A stretch of 24,982 bases of DNA from Oscillospiraceae bacterium (GTDB taxonomy: Bacteria; Bacillota; Clostridia; Oscillospirales; Oscillospiraceae): contig JAQUZL010000010.1 of the NCBI GenBank assembly GCA_028691385.1, positions 1 to 24,982 on the forward strand, given 5' to 3'. The notes beneath the pieces were generated by a model, which saw nothing but the letters and a program-made list of their open reading frames with translations, was not told the DNA's origin and made no database searches. Position numbers and translations under genes: made by a program. This document shows, one piece after another, positions 8,561 through 16,242 of the stretch. The number at the start of each line of letters is the position of its first letter. Positions within the stretch are counted from its first letter, which is position 1.

Positions 8561-9300
8561 TGGAACAAGCGCTCATTGAATTTCAGAACGTTTGCAAGAC
8601 CTATGTGATGGGCGACGCCACGGTGCGCGCGGCCGATCAGATCTCTTTTCAAATCGGCCGGGGTGAGTTTGTTGCCATCGTGGGCAAATCCGGTTCCGGC
8701 AAGTCGACCTGCATGAATATCATCGGCTGTCTGGATATTCCCACGTCAGGAAACTACCTGCTGAACGGCCACAATGTGGGACAGATGAACAAAAATGAAC
8801 TGGCGGCCATCCGCAATAAGATGTTGGGATTCGTTTTCCAGCAGTACAATCTGCTGCCGAAGCTGTCCCTGCTGGAAAACGTGGAAATTCCTTTGATGTA
8901 TGCAGGCGTGGCCCGCGAGGAACGGAAACAGCGCGCCAAGACGGCGCTCGAGCAGGTCGGCCTTGGCGATAAGCTGCGCAACAGACCCAACCAGCTCTCC
9001 GGCGGCCAGCAGCAGCGCGTGTCCATCGCCCGGGCACTGGTGGGCAGACCCGCGGTCATCCTGGCCGACGAGCCGACCGGCGCACTGGATTCCCGCACCA
9101 GCCGGGAGGTGCTGCAAATGCTCAAGGACGTCCACGCGGCAGGCAACACCGTGGTGCTCATCACCCACGATAATTCCATCGCAATGCAGGCGCAGCGTAT
9201 CATTCGTCTGGAGGACGGCTGCGTGGTCTATGACGGCGACGCCCATGAGCCGGAGGCAGTGGTGCAGCCGCGCGCTGCCGGGACGGGAGGCAATCCATGA
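8560..9300 (+). CDS. ABC transporter ATPase, MacB/LolD type
   Basis: The 246-residue protein is a complete nucleotide-binding subunit. It has Walker A GKSGSGKST (42-50), Q-loop FQQYNLLPKLS near 93, signature LSGGQQQRVSIARAL (146-160), Walker B VILADEPTGALD (166-177) and the H-loop ITHD with His203. The QQYNLLP and DEPTGALDS forms are typical of the MacB/LolD/FtsE family, which drives FtsX-type permeases by mechanotransmission rather than by a classical transport path. Start and stop overlap both neighbours (TGATG at the start, ATGA at the end), indicating coupled translation of the complex. Confidence 0.95.
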   Translation: MEQALIEFQNVCKTYVMGDATVRAADQISFQIGRGEFVAIVGKSGSGKSTCMNIIGCLDIPTSGNYLLNGHNVGQMNKNELAAIRNKMLGFVFQQYNLLPKLSLLENVEIPLMYAGVAREERKQRAKTALEQVGLGDKLRNRPNQLSGGQQQRVSIARALVGRPAVILADEPTGALDSRTSREVLQMLKDVHAAGNTVVLITHDNSIAMQAQRIIRLEDGCVVYDGDAHEPEAVVQPRAAGTGGNP

Positions 9301-10493
9301 AACTCTCAGAGTCCTTTTCCCTTGCAATCCGCACCATTGTCAGCCGGAAAATGCGCACCTTTCTCACCATGCTGGGCATCATCATCGGCGTTATGGCGGT
9401 CATTGTCATTGTTGGACTTGGAAACGGGATGCAGAACTATATCCGTGAGAGCTTTGCCGATCTCGGAACCAACACCCTCACCGCCATGGTGATGGGACGC
9501 GGCTCGTCAAGAAGCGTTTCGGTGGATCAAATGTACGAGATAGCCAGCGACCACGCGGATAAATTTGACGCGCTTTCTCCAACGGTATCCCTGTCCGATA
9601 CCGTGCGAATCGGGGACAAAACCCCGGACGAAACCACAGTGACCGGCGTCAGTGAGGATTATTTCGGCATGAAAGACTACGAAATATCCTCCGGCCGCGG
9701 CATCTGGTACAGCGATGTGATGGGTCGCGGCAAGGTCTGCGTCATCGGCGAGTATCTCGCAAACACCTATTTTGACGGCAGCCCCATCGGCCAGACCCTG
9801 CGCATCGGCGCGAACCGCTTCACCATTGTCGGCGTCATGGCGGCCGAAACTGACGATGTTGACGAGGGCGGCACCGACGACTGCATCTTCCTGCCCTATT
9901 CCACAGCGGCGCGCATCAGCTACACCGGCACCATCACCAGCTTCACCTACACGCTGAAGGACGAAAACGAGGCGGAAACCGGAAAAACCATTATTGAGAA
10001 TGCCCTGTATCTGATTTTCGAGGATTCAAACGCCTATACGGTGATCAGCAACTCGGAAATCCTTGACACCATGAACAGCATGGTCAATATGATCATCTAT
10101 GTGCTGGCGGGCATTGCGGCCATCTCACTGGTGGTGGGCGGCATCGGCATTATGAATATCATGCTGGTATCGGTCACCGAGCGCACGCAGGAGATCGGCA
10201 TTCGCAAGGCGCTTGGCGCAAAAGAGCGCTATATCATGCAGCAGTTTGTCATGGAAGCGGCCACCACCAGTGCGCTGGGCGGCGCGCTTGGCATCGCGGG
10301 CGGCTATCTGGTGTCCGCTGTGGCAACGAAGGTGATCACGGCGGTGCTGGACACGGCCATCACGGTTGCGCCAACCATGGGCGCGGTGGCGCTGGCATTC
10401 GGCGTGTCGGCCGGCATCGGCATTGCCTTTGGCTATTTGCCGGCGAAAAAGGCCGCGCAGCTCAATCCGATTGATGCGCTGCATTACGATTAA
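9297..10493 (+). CDS. MacB-like FtsX-family ABC permease
   Basis: The 398-residue permease has the MacB layout: a first membrane helix at about 24-46 (FLTMLGIIIGVMAVIVIVGL), a large extracytoplasmic domain of about 210 residues, and three C-terminal helices near 262-290, 320-345 and 360-385. Between helices two and three is the conserved SVTERTQEIGIRKALGA. The C-terminus (LPAKKAAQLNPIDALHYD) is the usual family ending. It begins within the ATPase stop (ATGA). With the adaptor and ATPase it should form a tripartite-like exporter of peptides, antibiotics or lipids; no substrate can be read from the sequence. Confidence 0.93.
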   Translation: MKLSESFSLAIRTIVSRKMRTFLTMLGIIIGVMAVIVIVGLGNGMQNYIRESFADLGTNTLTAMVMGRGSSRSVSVDQMYEIASDHADKFDALSPTVSLSDTVRIGDKTPDETTVTGVSEDYFGMKDYEISSGRGIWYSDVMGRGKVCVIGEYLANTYFDGSPIGQTLRIGANRFTIVGVMAAETDDVDEGGTDDCIFLPYSTAARISYTGTITSFTYTLKDENEAETGKTIIENALYLIFEDSNAYTVISNSEILDTMNSMVNMIIYVLAGIAAISLVVGGIGIMNIMLVSVTERTQEIGIRKALGAKERYIMQQFVMEAATTSALGGALGIAGGYLVSAVATKVITAVLDTAITVAPTMGAVALAFGVSAGIGIAFGYLPAKKAAQLNPIDALHYD

Positions 10494-10504
10494 AGGAGAA
10501 TAAA

Positions 10505-12364
10505 ATGATGAAAAAGCGATTGTTTGCGACCCTGCTGGCGGTGTGCCTGCTGGTCACGGGGCTGGCCATTCCGGCGTCTGCCACAGACAGCGAAACCGGC
10601 GTGATGCAGACCATCCGCGCGCTGGGAATCATGGTTGGCGACGAGAGCGGCAATCTCAATCTGGAACAGAATGTGACCCGCGCGGAGTTTTCCAAGATGT
10701 TGGTGGCGGCGTCCTCCTACAAGGACAGCATCGGCGCGGACGGCGTCGGCTATTCCCTGTTTCGGGATGTCAAAAGTTCGCATTGGGCGTCGGAATATAT
10801 CAAAATTGCCTTGGACGAGGGCTGGATGATGGGCTATACCGACGGCACGTTCCGGCCGTCACAGACCATCCGTCTGGAGGAGGCCTGCACCACCGTGCTG
10901 CGCCTGCTGGGCTATGATGCGGCGAGTCTTGCGGGGTCTTATCCCTCGGCGCAGCTGAACAAGGCAAGCGCCCTTGGCCTGCGCGACGAAATCAGTCTGA
11001 CGCAGGGGCAGACCATGACCCGGCGCGACTGCATGAATCTGTTTTATCAGTTGATGACGGCGCAGACTTCGTCCAATCAGACCTATGCCGCCACGCTCGG
11101 CTATCAAATCACGAACGGCGAGGTGGATTATGCGTCGCTGATCACCCGGAATCTTTCCGGCCCCTATGTAGCGCGCAGCGCATCGCTCACCCTGCCATTT
11201 TCCGGCGGGAATGTGACAGTCTATCGCAACGGCGCGGCGTCAACGCTTTCCGCCGTGCAGCAGTACGACGTCTATTATTACAGCGAAAATCTGCGCACGG
11301 TCTGGATCTATACCGACCGGGTGTCGGGCACGCTGACCGACATTCAGCCAAGCGCGGCTGCGCCAACCGCCGTCACGGTGGCGGGCAACACCTATACGCT
11401 GGGCACGGCCGCGGCGGTGTATCAGCTTTCGTCCATGGGCGGCGTGGCCAAGGGCGACACTGTGACGCTGCTTCTGGGCATGGATGGCACGGTTGCGGAT
11501 GTGGTGACCGGCAGCGCGATTGACGCTAGGTATTATGGCGTGGTACTGTCCTGCGCCCAAACGGTCAGTACCGGCGCGGACGCCACCACACAGATGGTGG
11601 TACGCGTTGCGGATACCGATGGCGCAGTGCATGATTTCCGCGAGGACGGCGCTGCGACCTATGCGACCGGCGCGGTGGTATCGGTGTCTGTGACGCGGGA
11701 CGGCGTCGCCATATCAAGACTCAATGCCCGCACAATTTCCGGCGCTGTCAATGCTGTTGCAACCAAACTGGGCGATACTGCCTTCGCCGCAGACGTGCGG
11801 ATTCTGGATACCAAAACCAATGGCGCTTATGCGAAAATTTATCCCCAGCGCCTGGCGGGCACGACGATTCTTGCATCTGATGTGCGGTATTATGCGCTGA
11901 ATCAGAACGGCGAAATTACCGATCTGATTCTGGACGATGTGACCGGCGACTGCTGGAGCTACGGGTATCTGAACGCGGCAAGCGGCACTGCCCAGTCCGG
12001 CGCGGTGAGCGGCAGCTATACCTATCTCACCGACGGCAAGCAGGTGACGCTGCAATCCGATAAGGTCTATTCCGTCACGACCGGCGGCCTTGCGGTTTTG
12101 GTGAATCCCGACGGTTCGGTGGACAGCATGCGCAATCTCAGCGCCGTGACGCTCACAAGCCTCGGCACGTTGTCGGCGGTGGGCGGCGGCAAGACCTATG
12201 CCGTCTGGGACACCGTGCAGGTGTACCTGCGGAAAAGCGGAACCTATTCGCTCACAACGCGCAGCGCGGTGAATGGGGAAAATTATACTCTGACCGGATG
12301 GTACGACAGCTTGGGCTGCGCCGCAGGCGGAAAAATCCGTATTATTATTGCCGAAGAAAAGTGA
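10505..12364 (+). CDS. Exported SLH-domain protein, efflux-operon partner
   Basis: It starts 11 bases after the permease stop behind AAGGAG (10493-10498); a second ATG at 10508 is also possible. The 619-residue protein begins with a signal peptide (MMKKRLFATLLAVCLLVTGL, cleavage after PASA). Three S-layer homology repeats cover about 30-200: one ending NVTRAEFSKMLVAAS, one containing FRDVKSSHWASEYIKIAL and GYTDGTFRPSQTIRLEEA, and a third with TMTRRDCMNLFYQLM. The remaining 400 residues are Ser/Thr/Gly-rich and look beta-structured, with no motif I recognise. SLH domains bind secondary wall polymers, so the protein is probably wall-attached. Its place in the operon suggests a role at the outer end of the exporter, which is inference. 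Confidence 0.85.
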   Translation: MMKKRLFATLLAVCLLVTGLAIPASATDSETGVMQTIRALGIMVGDESGNLNLEQNVTRAEFSKMLVAASSYKDSIGADGVGYSLFRDVKSSHWASEYIKIALDEGWMMGYTDGTFRPSQTIRLEEACTTVLRLLGYDAASLAGSYPSAQLNKASALGLRDEISLTQGQTMTRRDCMNLFYQLMTAQTSSNQTYAATLGYQITNGEVDYASLITRNLSGPYVARSASLTLPFSGGNVTVYRNGAASTLSAVQQYDVYYYSENLRTVWIYTDRVSGTLTDIQPSAAAPTAVTVAGNTYTLGTAAAVYQLSSMGGVAKGDTVTLLLGMDGTVADVVTGSAIDARYYGVVLSCAQTVSTGADATTQMVVRVADTDGAVHDFREDGAATYATGAVVSVSVTRDGVAISRLNARTISGAVNAVATKLGDTAFAADVRILDTKTNGAYAKIYPQRLAGTTILASDVRYYALNQNGEITDLILDDVTGDCWSYGYLNAASGTAQSGAVSGSYTYLTDGKQVTLQSDKVYSVTTGGLAVLVNPDGSVDSMRNLSAVTLTSLGTLSAVGGGKTYAVWDTVQVYLRKSGTYSLTTRSAVNGENYTLTGWYDSLGCAAGGKIRIIIAEEK

Positions 12365-12403
12365 AAAAACACGCGGCGCTTTCAAACGCGCCGCGTGTTT
12401 TTT
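12364..12403. terminator. Bidirectional terminator between convergent operons
   Basis: A 16-bp perfect stem pairs 12364-12379 with 12388-12403 around an 8-base loop. It is flanked by six A on the left and six T on the right, so it can end both the SLH gene on the plus strand and the response-regulator gene on the minus strand, whose stop is at 12405. Confidence 0.92.
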
Positions 12404-12404
12404 G

Positions 12405-13097
12405 TTATCGGGTGAGCCGGTAGCCTGCGCCCCAGACCGTTTCGATGATCTTTGGGTTTTGCGGGTCCTGCTCGATTTTTTCGCGGATGCGGCCAATATG
12501 AACCGTCACCGTGGCACTGTTGCCCAGATAGTCAAAGCCCCAGATTTGCTCAAACAGCTTTTCCTTGGAGAATACCACATTGGGATGCGCCGCCAGAAAC
12601 TGCAGCAGCTCAAACTCTCGATTTGGCAGCTTCAGCTCCTCCCCGCGCAGCGTAACGCGTCGGCTCTGCGGGTAGATGCACAAATCGCCGATGATCATCA
12701 CAGTCTCTACCGGCGCGCACTGTGCGCCCATCAGGCGCTGGTACTGCGCGATATTGGCCTTGACGCGCGCCACAAGCTCCGCTGGGTCAAAGGGCTTTTG
12801 GATATAGTCGTCTGCACCAAGCCCAAGACCGCGGATTTTGTCAATGGAATCGCCGCGCGCCGTGACCATCAAAATCGGGACGGTAATCACGCTGCGCACC
12901 GCGCGGCACAAATCAAAGCCGCTCTTTCCCGGCAGCATCACATCGAGCAAAATCAGTGACCATCGGTTTTCCAAAATCAGCGGCTCGGCGGCTGCGCCGT
13001 CCGCGCAAAGCGTCACCGGAAAGCCGACCATCTCCAGATAATCCTTTTCCAGCATGGCGATTTCCTCGTCGTCCTCCACAATCAGAACCGGATTCAT
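12405..13097 (-). CDS. OmpR/PhoB-family response regulator
   Basis: The 230-residue regulator has a receiver domain (about 3-115) with acidic pocket EDD (8-10), phospho-acceptor Asp52 (LILLDVMLPGKSG), Thr79 and Lys101 (YIQKPF). A winged-helix DNA-binding domain fills about 130-228 (LCIYPQSRRVTLRGEELKLP, SATVTVHIGRIREKIE, WGAGYRL). It acts with the kinase encoded upstream; the kinase stop and this start overlap (ATGA, 13094-13097). The order kinase then regulator is the reverse of the more usual arrangement. Targets are unknown; the convergent MacAB-like operon is one candidate by position only. Confidence 0.95.
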   Translation of the reverse strand: MNPVLIVEDDEEIAMLEKDYLEMVGFPVTLCADGAAAEPLILENRWSLILLDVMLPGKSGFDLCRAVRSVITVPILMVTARGDSIDKIRGLGLGADDYIQKPFDPAELVARVKANIAQYQRLMGAQCAPVETVMIIGDLCIYPQSRRVTLRGEELKLPNREFELLQFLAAHPNVVFSKEKLFEQIWGFDYLGNSATVTVHIGRIREKIEQDPQNPKIIETVWGAGYRLTR

Positions 13098-14497
13098 TGG
13101 CCGTCCTCCCTTGCCGGCAGCGTCACATCAAAACGCAGACCGTTCTCGTTTTTCACGGTAATCGTGCCGCCGTGCGCCTGCACGATGCATTTGGAAATAT
13201 ATAGACCAAGGCCGCTGCCTTCCCCGTTTTTGGGGCTACGGGAGGCGTCGCCGCGCCAGAACTCATCAAACAGCTGTGCCAGCTGGGATTCCGGCACACC
13301 GGCGCCGTTGTCGGCAAAGGACAGGCGCTCCGCATCATATTCGCGCCAAACCCGTATGGTCAGCTGCAGCGGCTGCACCTTGGCATATTTCAGCGCATTT
13401 TCGGTCAGATTGGCAAGCACGCGGTTCATCTGCCCCCGGTCAAGACTGGTCAGGTGCGCGCCGGGCGTGCTGGAAAGCTCCAGCGCTGCGCCTTTTTGCA
13501 GCAGTTCCTCCTGCGCTTCGGCGCAGAAATCGGCGGCAAAGGCGGAAAGACTGACCATCTCGCGGCACAGCTGCCAGTTGCCGGTTTCCATCCGGGAAAA
13601 ATCAAACAGCTTTTGCAGCAGCGCTTCCATATCGCAGGATTTGCGATAGGCGACATCCAGATACCGCGCCTGCTTTTCCGGCGTGTTGGCCACGCCGTCG
13701 CGAAGGCCTTTGATATAACCCTTGACGGAGGTGAGCGGCGTGCGAAGGTCGTGAGAAATCCCGGCAATCATGTCGATGCGGGCTTTTTCACTGGCTTCGC
13801 TCTGGACGCGCTGCTCCTGCAGGCGCGCCTGCATCTCGTTAAAAGCGGAAACCACCGGTTTGAGATCGTCCTCGCGGGATGCGTCAATGCGCTGCGAGAG
13901 ATCGCCGGCGGCAACGCGGCCCGCGCCGCGCACCAGCGCGTTGACGGGGCGGAGCAGCTTTTTCAGCAGCCGCGACGAAAGCAGCGTGCTGCAAACCAGT
14001 ACCAGCACAATGGCAATCAGGCCAACGAGATTAAACCGCCGATGAAACGCTTCAAACTGGGTGCCCTCCGGCGCGCCCTTGGGCGGCGCGGCGCTGTGCA
14101 TGGCGAGATAAACTGCGCCGTCTGAGGAAAGCCCGGCAATGGAGCAGCCGTCAATCAGCAGGTATTGCACGGTGTCCTGCGGCCAGTCGGCAGGCTCCAG
14201 CAGCGAGGCAAGGCGCTGCTGGAAGGGGTCGATGGTGCGCAGCACCACATCGTTTCCGCGCAGCACATACAGGCGATAGGACAGGTCATCCAGCGCTGCG
14301 CACATGGCGTCCGGCGCAGACTGCTGCATAAGAATTTCTCCCGCAGTAAAAATGTGCTCCTCCAGCCGGATGTTGTCCGGCGCATAGAACTTGTCCTGTG
14401 ATGCGCGGAACATGGAGCTGCCGGCCAGAAAGGGAATCATCAGCGCAAGCAGCAGCGTGATGACGTTTGTAAGTATGATCTTTTTTCGAAGCTTCAT
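13094..14497 (-). CDS. Membrane sensor histidine kinase (HAMP-HisKA-HATPase)
   Basis: The 467-residue kinase has a membrane helix at about 8-29, an extracellular sensor of roughly 125 residues, a second helix at about 156-176 (LVGLIAIVLVLVCS) and a HAMP linker to about 235. The dimerisation box ISHDLRTPLTSVKG holds phospho-His249. The ATP domain has the N box with Asn367 (ENALKYAK), G1 DNGAG at 397-401 and G2 GEGSGLGLYISK, all intact. The extracellular part resembles no sensor fold I can name. The start follows GGGAGG near 14506-14511, but a GC-rich hairpin surrounds that site (see 14497-14540). Confidence 0.95.
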   Translation of the reverse strand: MKLRKKIILTNVITLLLALMIPFLAGSSMFRASQDKFYAPDNIRLEEHIFTAGEILMQQSAPDAMCAALDDLSYRLYVLRGNDVVLRTIDPFQQRLASLLEPADWPQDTVQYLLIDGCSIAGLSSDGAVYLAMHSAAPPKGAPEGTQFEAFHRRFNLVGLIAIVLVLVCSTLLSSRLLKKLLRPVNALVRGAGRVAAGDLSQRIDASREDDLKPVVSAFNEMQARLQEQRVQSEASEKARIDMIAGISHDLRTPLTSVKGYIKGLRDGVANTPEKQARYLDVAYRKSCDMEALLQKLFDFSRMETGNWQLCREMVSLSAFAADFCAEAQEELLQKGAALELSSTPGAHLTSLDRGQMNRVLANLTENALKYAKVQPLQLTIRVWREYDAERLSFADNGAGVPESQLAQLFDEFWRGDASRSPKNGEGSGLGLYISKCIVQAHGGTITVKNENGLRFDVTLPAREDGQ

Positions 14498-14540
14498 GGC
14501 GCGCCCTCCCTGTAAGACTATTGTATCGGCTGGCGCGCCA
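14497..14540 (-). promoter_or_regulatory. Hairpin enclosing the kinase ribosome binding site
   Basis: Two copies of the self-complementary octamer GGCGCGCC (14532-14539 and 14498-14505) can pair in the mRNA as a 9-bp stem that includes the A of the start codon. The ribosome site GGGAGG falls in the loop. Such a structure should lower translation initiation of the kinase. Confidence 0.45.
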
Positions 14541-14554
14541 AAATGCAGCCAAAA

Positions 14555-14582
14555 AGTATAAATATTTTATAAATTCTTGCAA
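14555..14582 (-). promoter_or_regulatory. Promoter of the two-component operon
   Basis: Read on the minus strand, TTGCAA (14577-14582) and TATACT (14555-14560) are 16 bases apart, giving a start near 14548 and a leader of about 50 nt. The -35 just touches the end of the MATE terminator. Confidence 0.55.
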
Positions 14583-14622
14583 AAAACCGCGAACGATTTC
14601 TTCAAATCGTTCGCGGTTTTTT
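14581..14622 (-). terminator. Intrinsic terminator of the MATE gene
   Basis: A perfect 19-bp stem pairs 14604-14622 with 14581-14599 around a 4-base loop, ending in six U on the minus-strand RNA. The MATE stop codon (14621-14623) overlaps the base of the stem. Confidence 0.92.
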
Positions 14623-16036
14623 ATGCAAGTGTCTGGGCTTGGGCGATGTCGCGGTTCAGCTCTGCGTTGGTTACGGCAATGACAATTGCCGAGGCGAGGA
14701 AGGTCAAAAGATCGGAAACCGGCATGGAATAGAGCACGCCGTCCAGCCCGAAGAAAATGGGCAGCAAAATCGGCAGCCCCGTGCCCAGCACCACCTCCCG
14801 CAGAAGCGAAAGACCGGTGGAAATCCAGGGCTTCCCCATGGACTGCAGAAAGATGAAGGAGGCCTTATTGACGCACGCAAACACCATCATGCACAGGTAG
14901 ATGCGGAACGCATGAACGGCAAAGGCGGTATAGACCGTACTTTCTCCGGCTGCGCCAAACACCCCGATGATCTGCCGCGGCAGCAGCTCCACAATGAAAA
15001 GCGCCGCGAGTCCCACCAGTGCTTCCGCTGTCAGCAGCCGCCAAAAAATACTTTTTGCCCGATCGGCGCGCTTTGCGCCAATGTTGAAGCCGACAATGGG
15101 AATGCAGCCCGCAGCCATGCCCACAACGATGGAAATCACGATTTGAAAAAATTTCATCACAATGCCGACCACGGCCATGGGGATTTGCGCGTAGCGCGGC
15201 TGGGAAAAAACGGCGTCCAGCACGCCGTATTTCCGAATCATATTGTTAATGGCGGCCATGGCGCAGACCAGCGAAAGCTGCGAGAGCAGCGAACAGATGC
15301 CCAGCGGCAAAAACCGGCGGATCAGGCTGCGGGACAGGCGAAAGCTGCTTTTTTGAAGACGAACGGCCTTCATGCGGCGCAGATACCAGATGGCCAGCAC
15401 CGCCGTGATGATCTGCCCGGCCACGGTCGCCACGGCAGCGCCCATCATGCCCCAGTGCAGCAAAAAAATGCAGATCGGGTCAAAAATCAGGTTGAACACG
15501 GCGCCTGCCAGCGTGGAGATCATGGCAAAGCGCGGCGAGCCGTCCGACCGGATGATGGGGTTCATAGCCTGCCCAAACATGTAAAAGGGGATACCGGCCG
15601 TAATCCAGCCAAAGTATTCCTTGGACAGCTGAAAGGTTTCCTCGTTGACCGTGCCGCCGAACGCGGCGAGAATCGGGCTTTGGAACAGCGCGTAAAACGT
15701 GGTGAGCACCAAGCTGCCAATCAGCACAAGCACCACCGCGTTGCCGATGCTGCGGTGCGCCTCGTCGGTTTTTCCTGCGCCCAGCGCAATGCTGACAAAC
15801 GCGCAGCAGCCGTCGCCCACCATCACGGCGATGGCCAGCGCGACCACGGTCAATGGAAACACCACGGTGTTGGCAGCATTGCCGTAGGAGCCGAGGTAGC
15901 TGGCGTTGGCAATGAAAATTTGGTCGACAATGTTATAAAGCGCTGCCACCAGCAGGGATATGATACAGGGAACGGCGTATTTGGCCATCAGCTTACCGAC
16001 AGACCGGGAAATCAGAGCATTGGATTCTTCCGTCAT
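14621..16036 (-). CDS. MATE-family multidrug/metabolite efflux transporter
   Basis: The 471-residue protein is hydrophobic throughout, with about twelve membrane helices in two related halves. The N-terminus (KLMAKYAVPCIISLLVAALY then NIVDQIFIAN) and the motif FNLIFDPICIF are characteristic of MepA-like MATE transporters. These are cation-coupled antiporters that expel drugs or metabolites. The start follows GGAGGG at 16047-16052. The gene is alone between its own promoter and terminator. Between promoter and start lies a terminator hairpin, so expression is probably regulated in the leader. Substrate cannot be predicted. Confidence 0.93.
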   Translation of the reverse strand: MTEESNALISRSVGKLMAKYAVPCIISLLVAALYNIVDQIFIANASYLGSYGNAANTVVFPLTVVALAIAVMVGDGCCAFVSIALGAGKTDEAHRSIGNAVVLVLIGSLVLTTFYALFQSPILAAFGGTVNEETFQLSKEYFGWITAGIPFYMFGQAMNPIIRSDGSPRFAMISTLAGAVFNLIFDPICIFLLHWGMMGAAVATVAGQIITAVLAIWYLRRMKAVRLQKSSFRLSRSLIRRFLPLGICSLLSQLSLVCAMAAINNMIRKYGVLDAVFSQPRYAQIPMAVVGIVMKFFQIVISIVVGMAAGCIPIVGFNIGAKRADRAKSIFWRLLTAEALVGLAALFIVELLPRQIIGVFGAAGESTVYTAFAVHAFRIYLCMMVFACVNKASFIFLQSMGKPWISTGLSLLREVVLGTGLPILLPIFFGLDGVLYSMPVSDLLTFLASAIVIAVTNAELNRDIAQAQTLA

Positions 16037-16060
16037 GATTGTTTACCCTCCAGACAAAAT

Positions 16061-16100
16061 AAAAAAACGCATAAGCCCAGAAATCTGGACTTATGCGTTT
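16061..16100 (-). terminator. Leader terminator (candidate attenuator) of the MATE gene
   Basis: On the minus-strand RNA, 16085-16100 pairs with 16065-16080 around the loop AUUU (16 bp, one U-G pair) and is followed by an unbroken run of seven U. On the plus strand the same position is a C-A mismatch and no T run follows, so the minus strand is the functional one. The hairpin sits between the MATE promoter and its ribosome site. The segment UCCAGA in the ascending arm is the exact complement of UCUGGA at the ribosome site (16049-16054), so an alternative fold exists. Confidence 0.65.
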
Positions 16101-16127
16101 CCGCTGCGCGACACAATTTATAGTTTT

Positions 16128-16156
16128 ATTTTAGCGATTCGCCCCCAAAAAAGCAA
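16128..16156 (-). promoter_or_regulatory. Promoter of the MATE gene
   Basis: On the minus strand TTGCTT (16151-16156) and TAAAAT (16128-16133) are 17 bases apart. The predicted start near 16121 gives a leader of about 85 nt, most of it occupied by the terminator hairpin. Confidence 0.6.
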
Positions 16157-16188
16157 GCGAATAATTGGGAAAATAAGAAAATCAGTGC

Positions 16189-16217
16189 TTGACAAAATGG
16201 TTAGCGTATGCTAATAT
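16189..16217 (+). promoter_or_regulatory. Consensus promoter of a small transcription unit
   Basis: TTGACA (16189-16194), a 17-base spacer and TAATAT (16212-16217) make one of the strongest promoters in the window, with a predicted start near 16224. It is divergent from the MATE promoter. A palindromic operator fills most of its spacer. Confidence 0.82.
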
Positions 16218-16242
16218 ACAGCCATGAGTTAGCAAATGCTAA
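16201..16242. promoter_or_regulatory. Twin palindromic operators TTAGC-N4-GCTAA
   Basis: Two 14-bp sites, TTAGCGTATGCTAA (16201-16214) and TTAGCAAATGCTAA (16229-16242), have identical arms and lie 28 bp apart. The first spans the promoter spacer into the -10, the second begins just after the predicted start, so a bound regulator would repress. Both are preceded by G, giving GTTAG arms like those reported for the MarR-family repressor MepR; DtxR-type metal regulators also use TTAG-based palindromes. No regulator of either family is encoded in the window. Confidence 0.7.

Noticed and set aside
14498..14539. GGCGCGCC pair as a recombination or attachment site
   Set aside because: There is no integrase, no composition shift and no mobile gene nearby; a leader hairpin explains it better.
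14639..16123. A 494-codon plus-strand frame opposite the MATE gene
   Set aside because: It is extremely His/Asn/Gln-rich and antisense to a clear transporter; it starts and ends with no gene signals.
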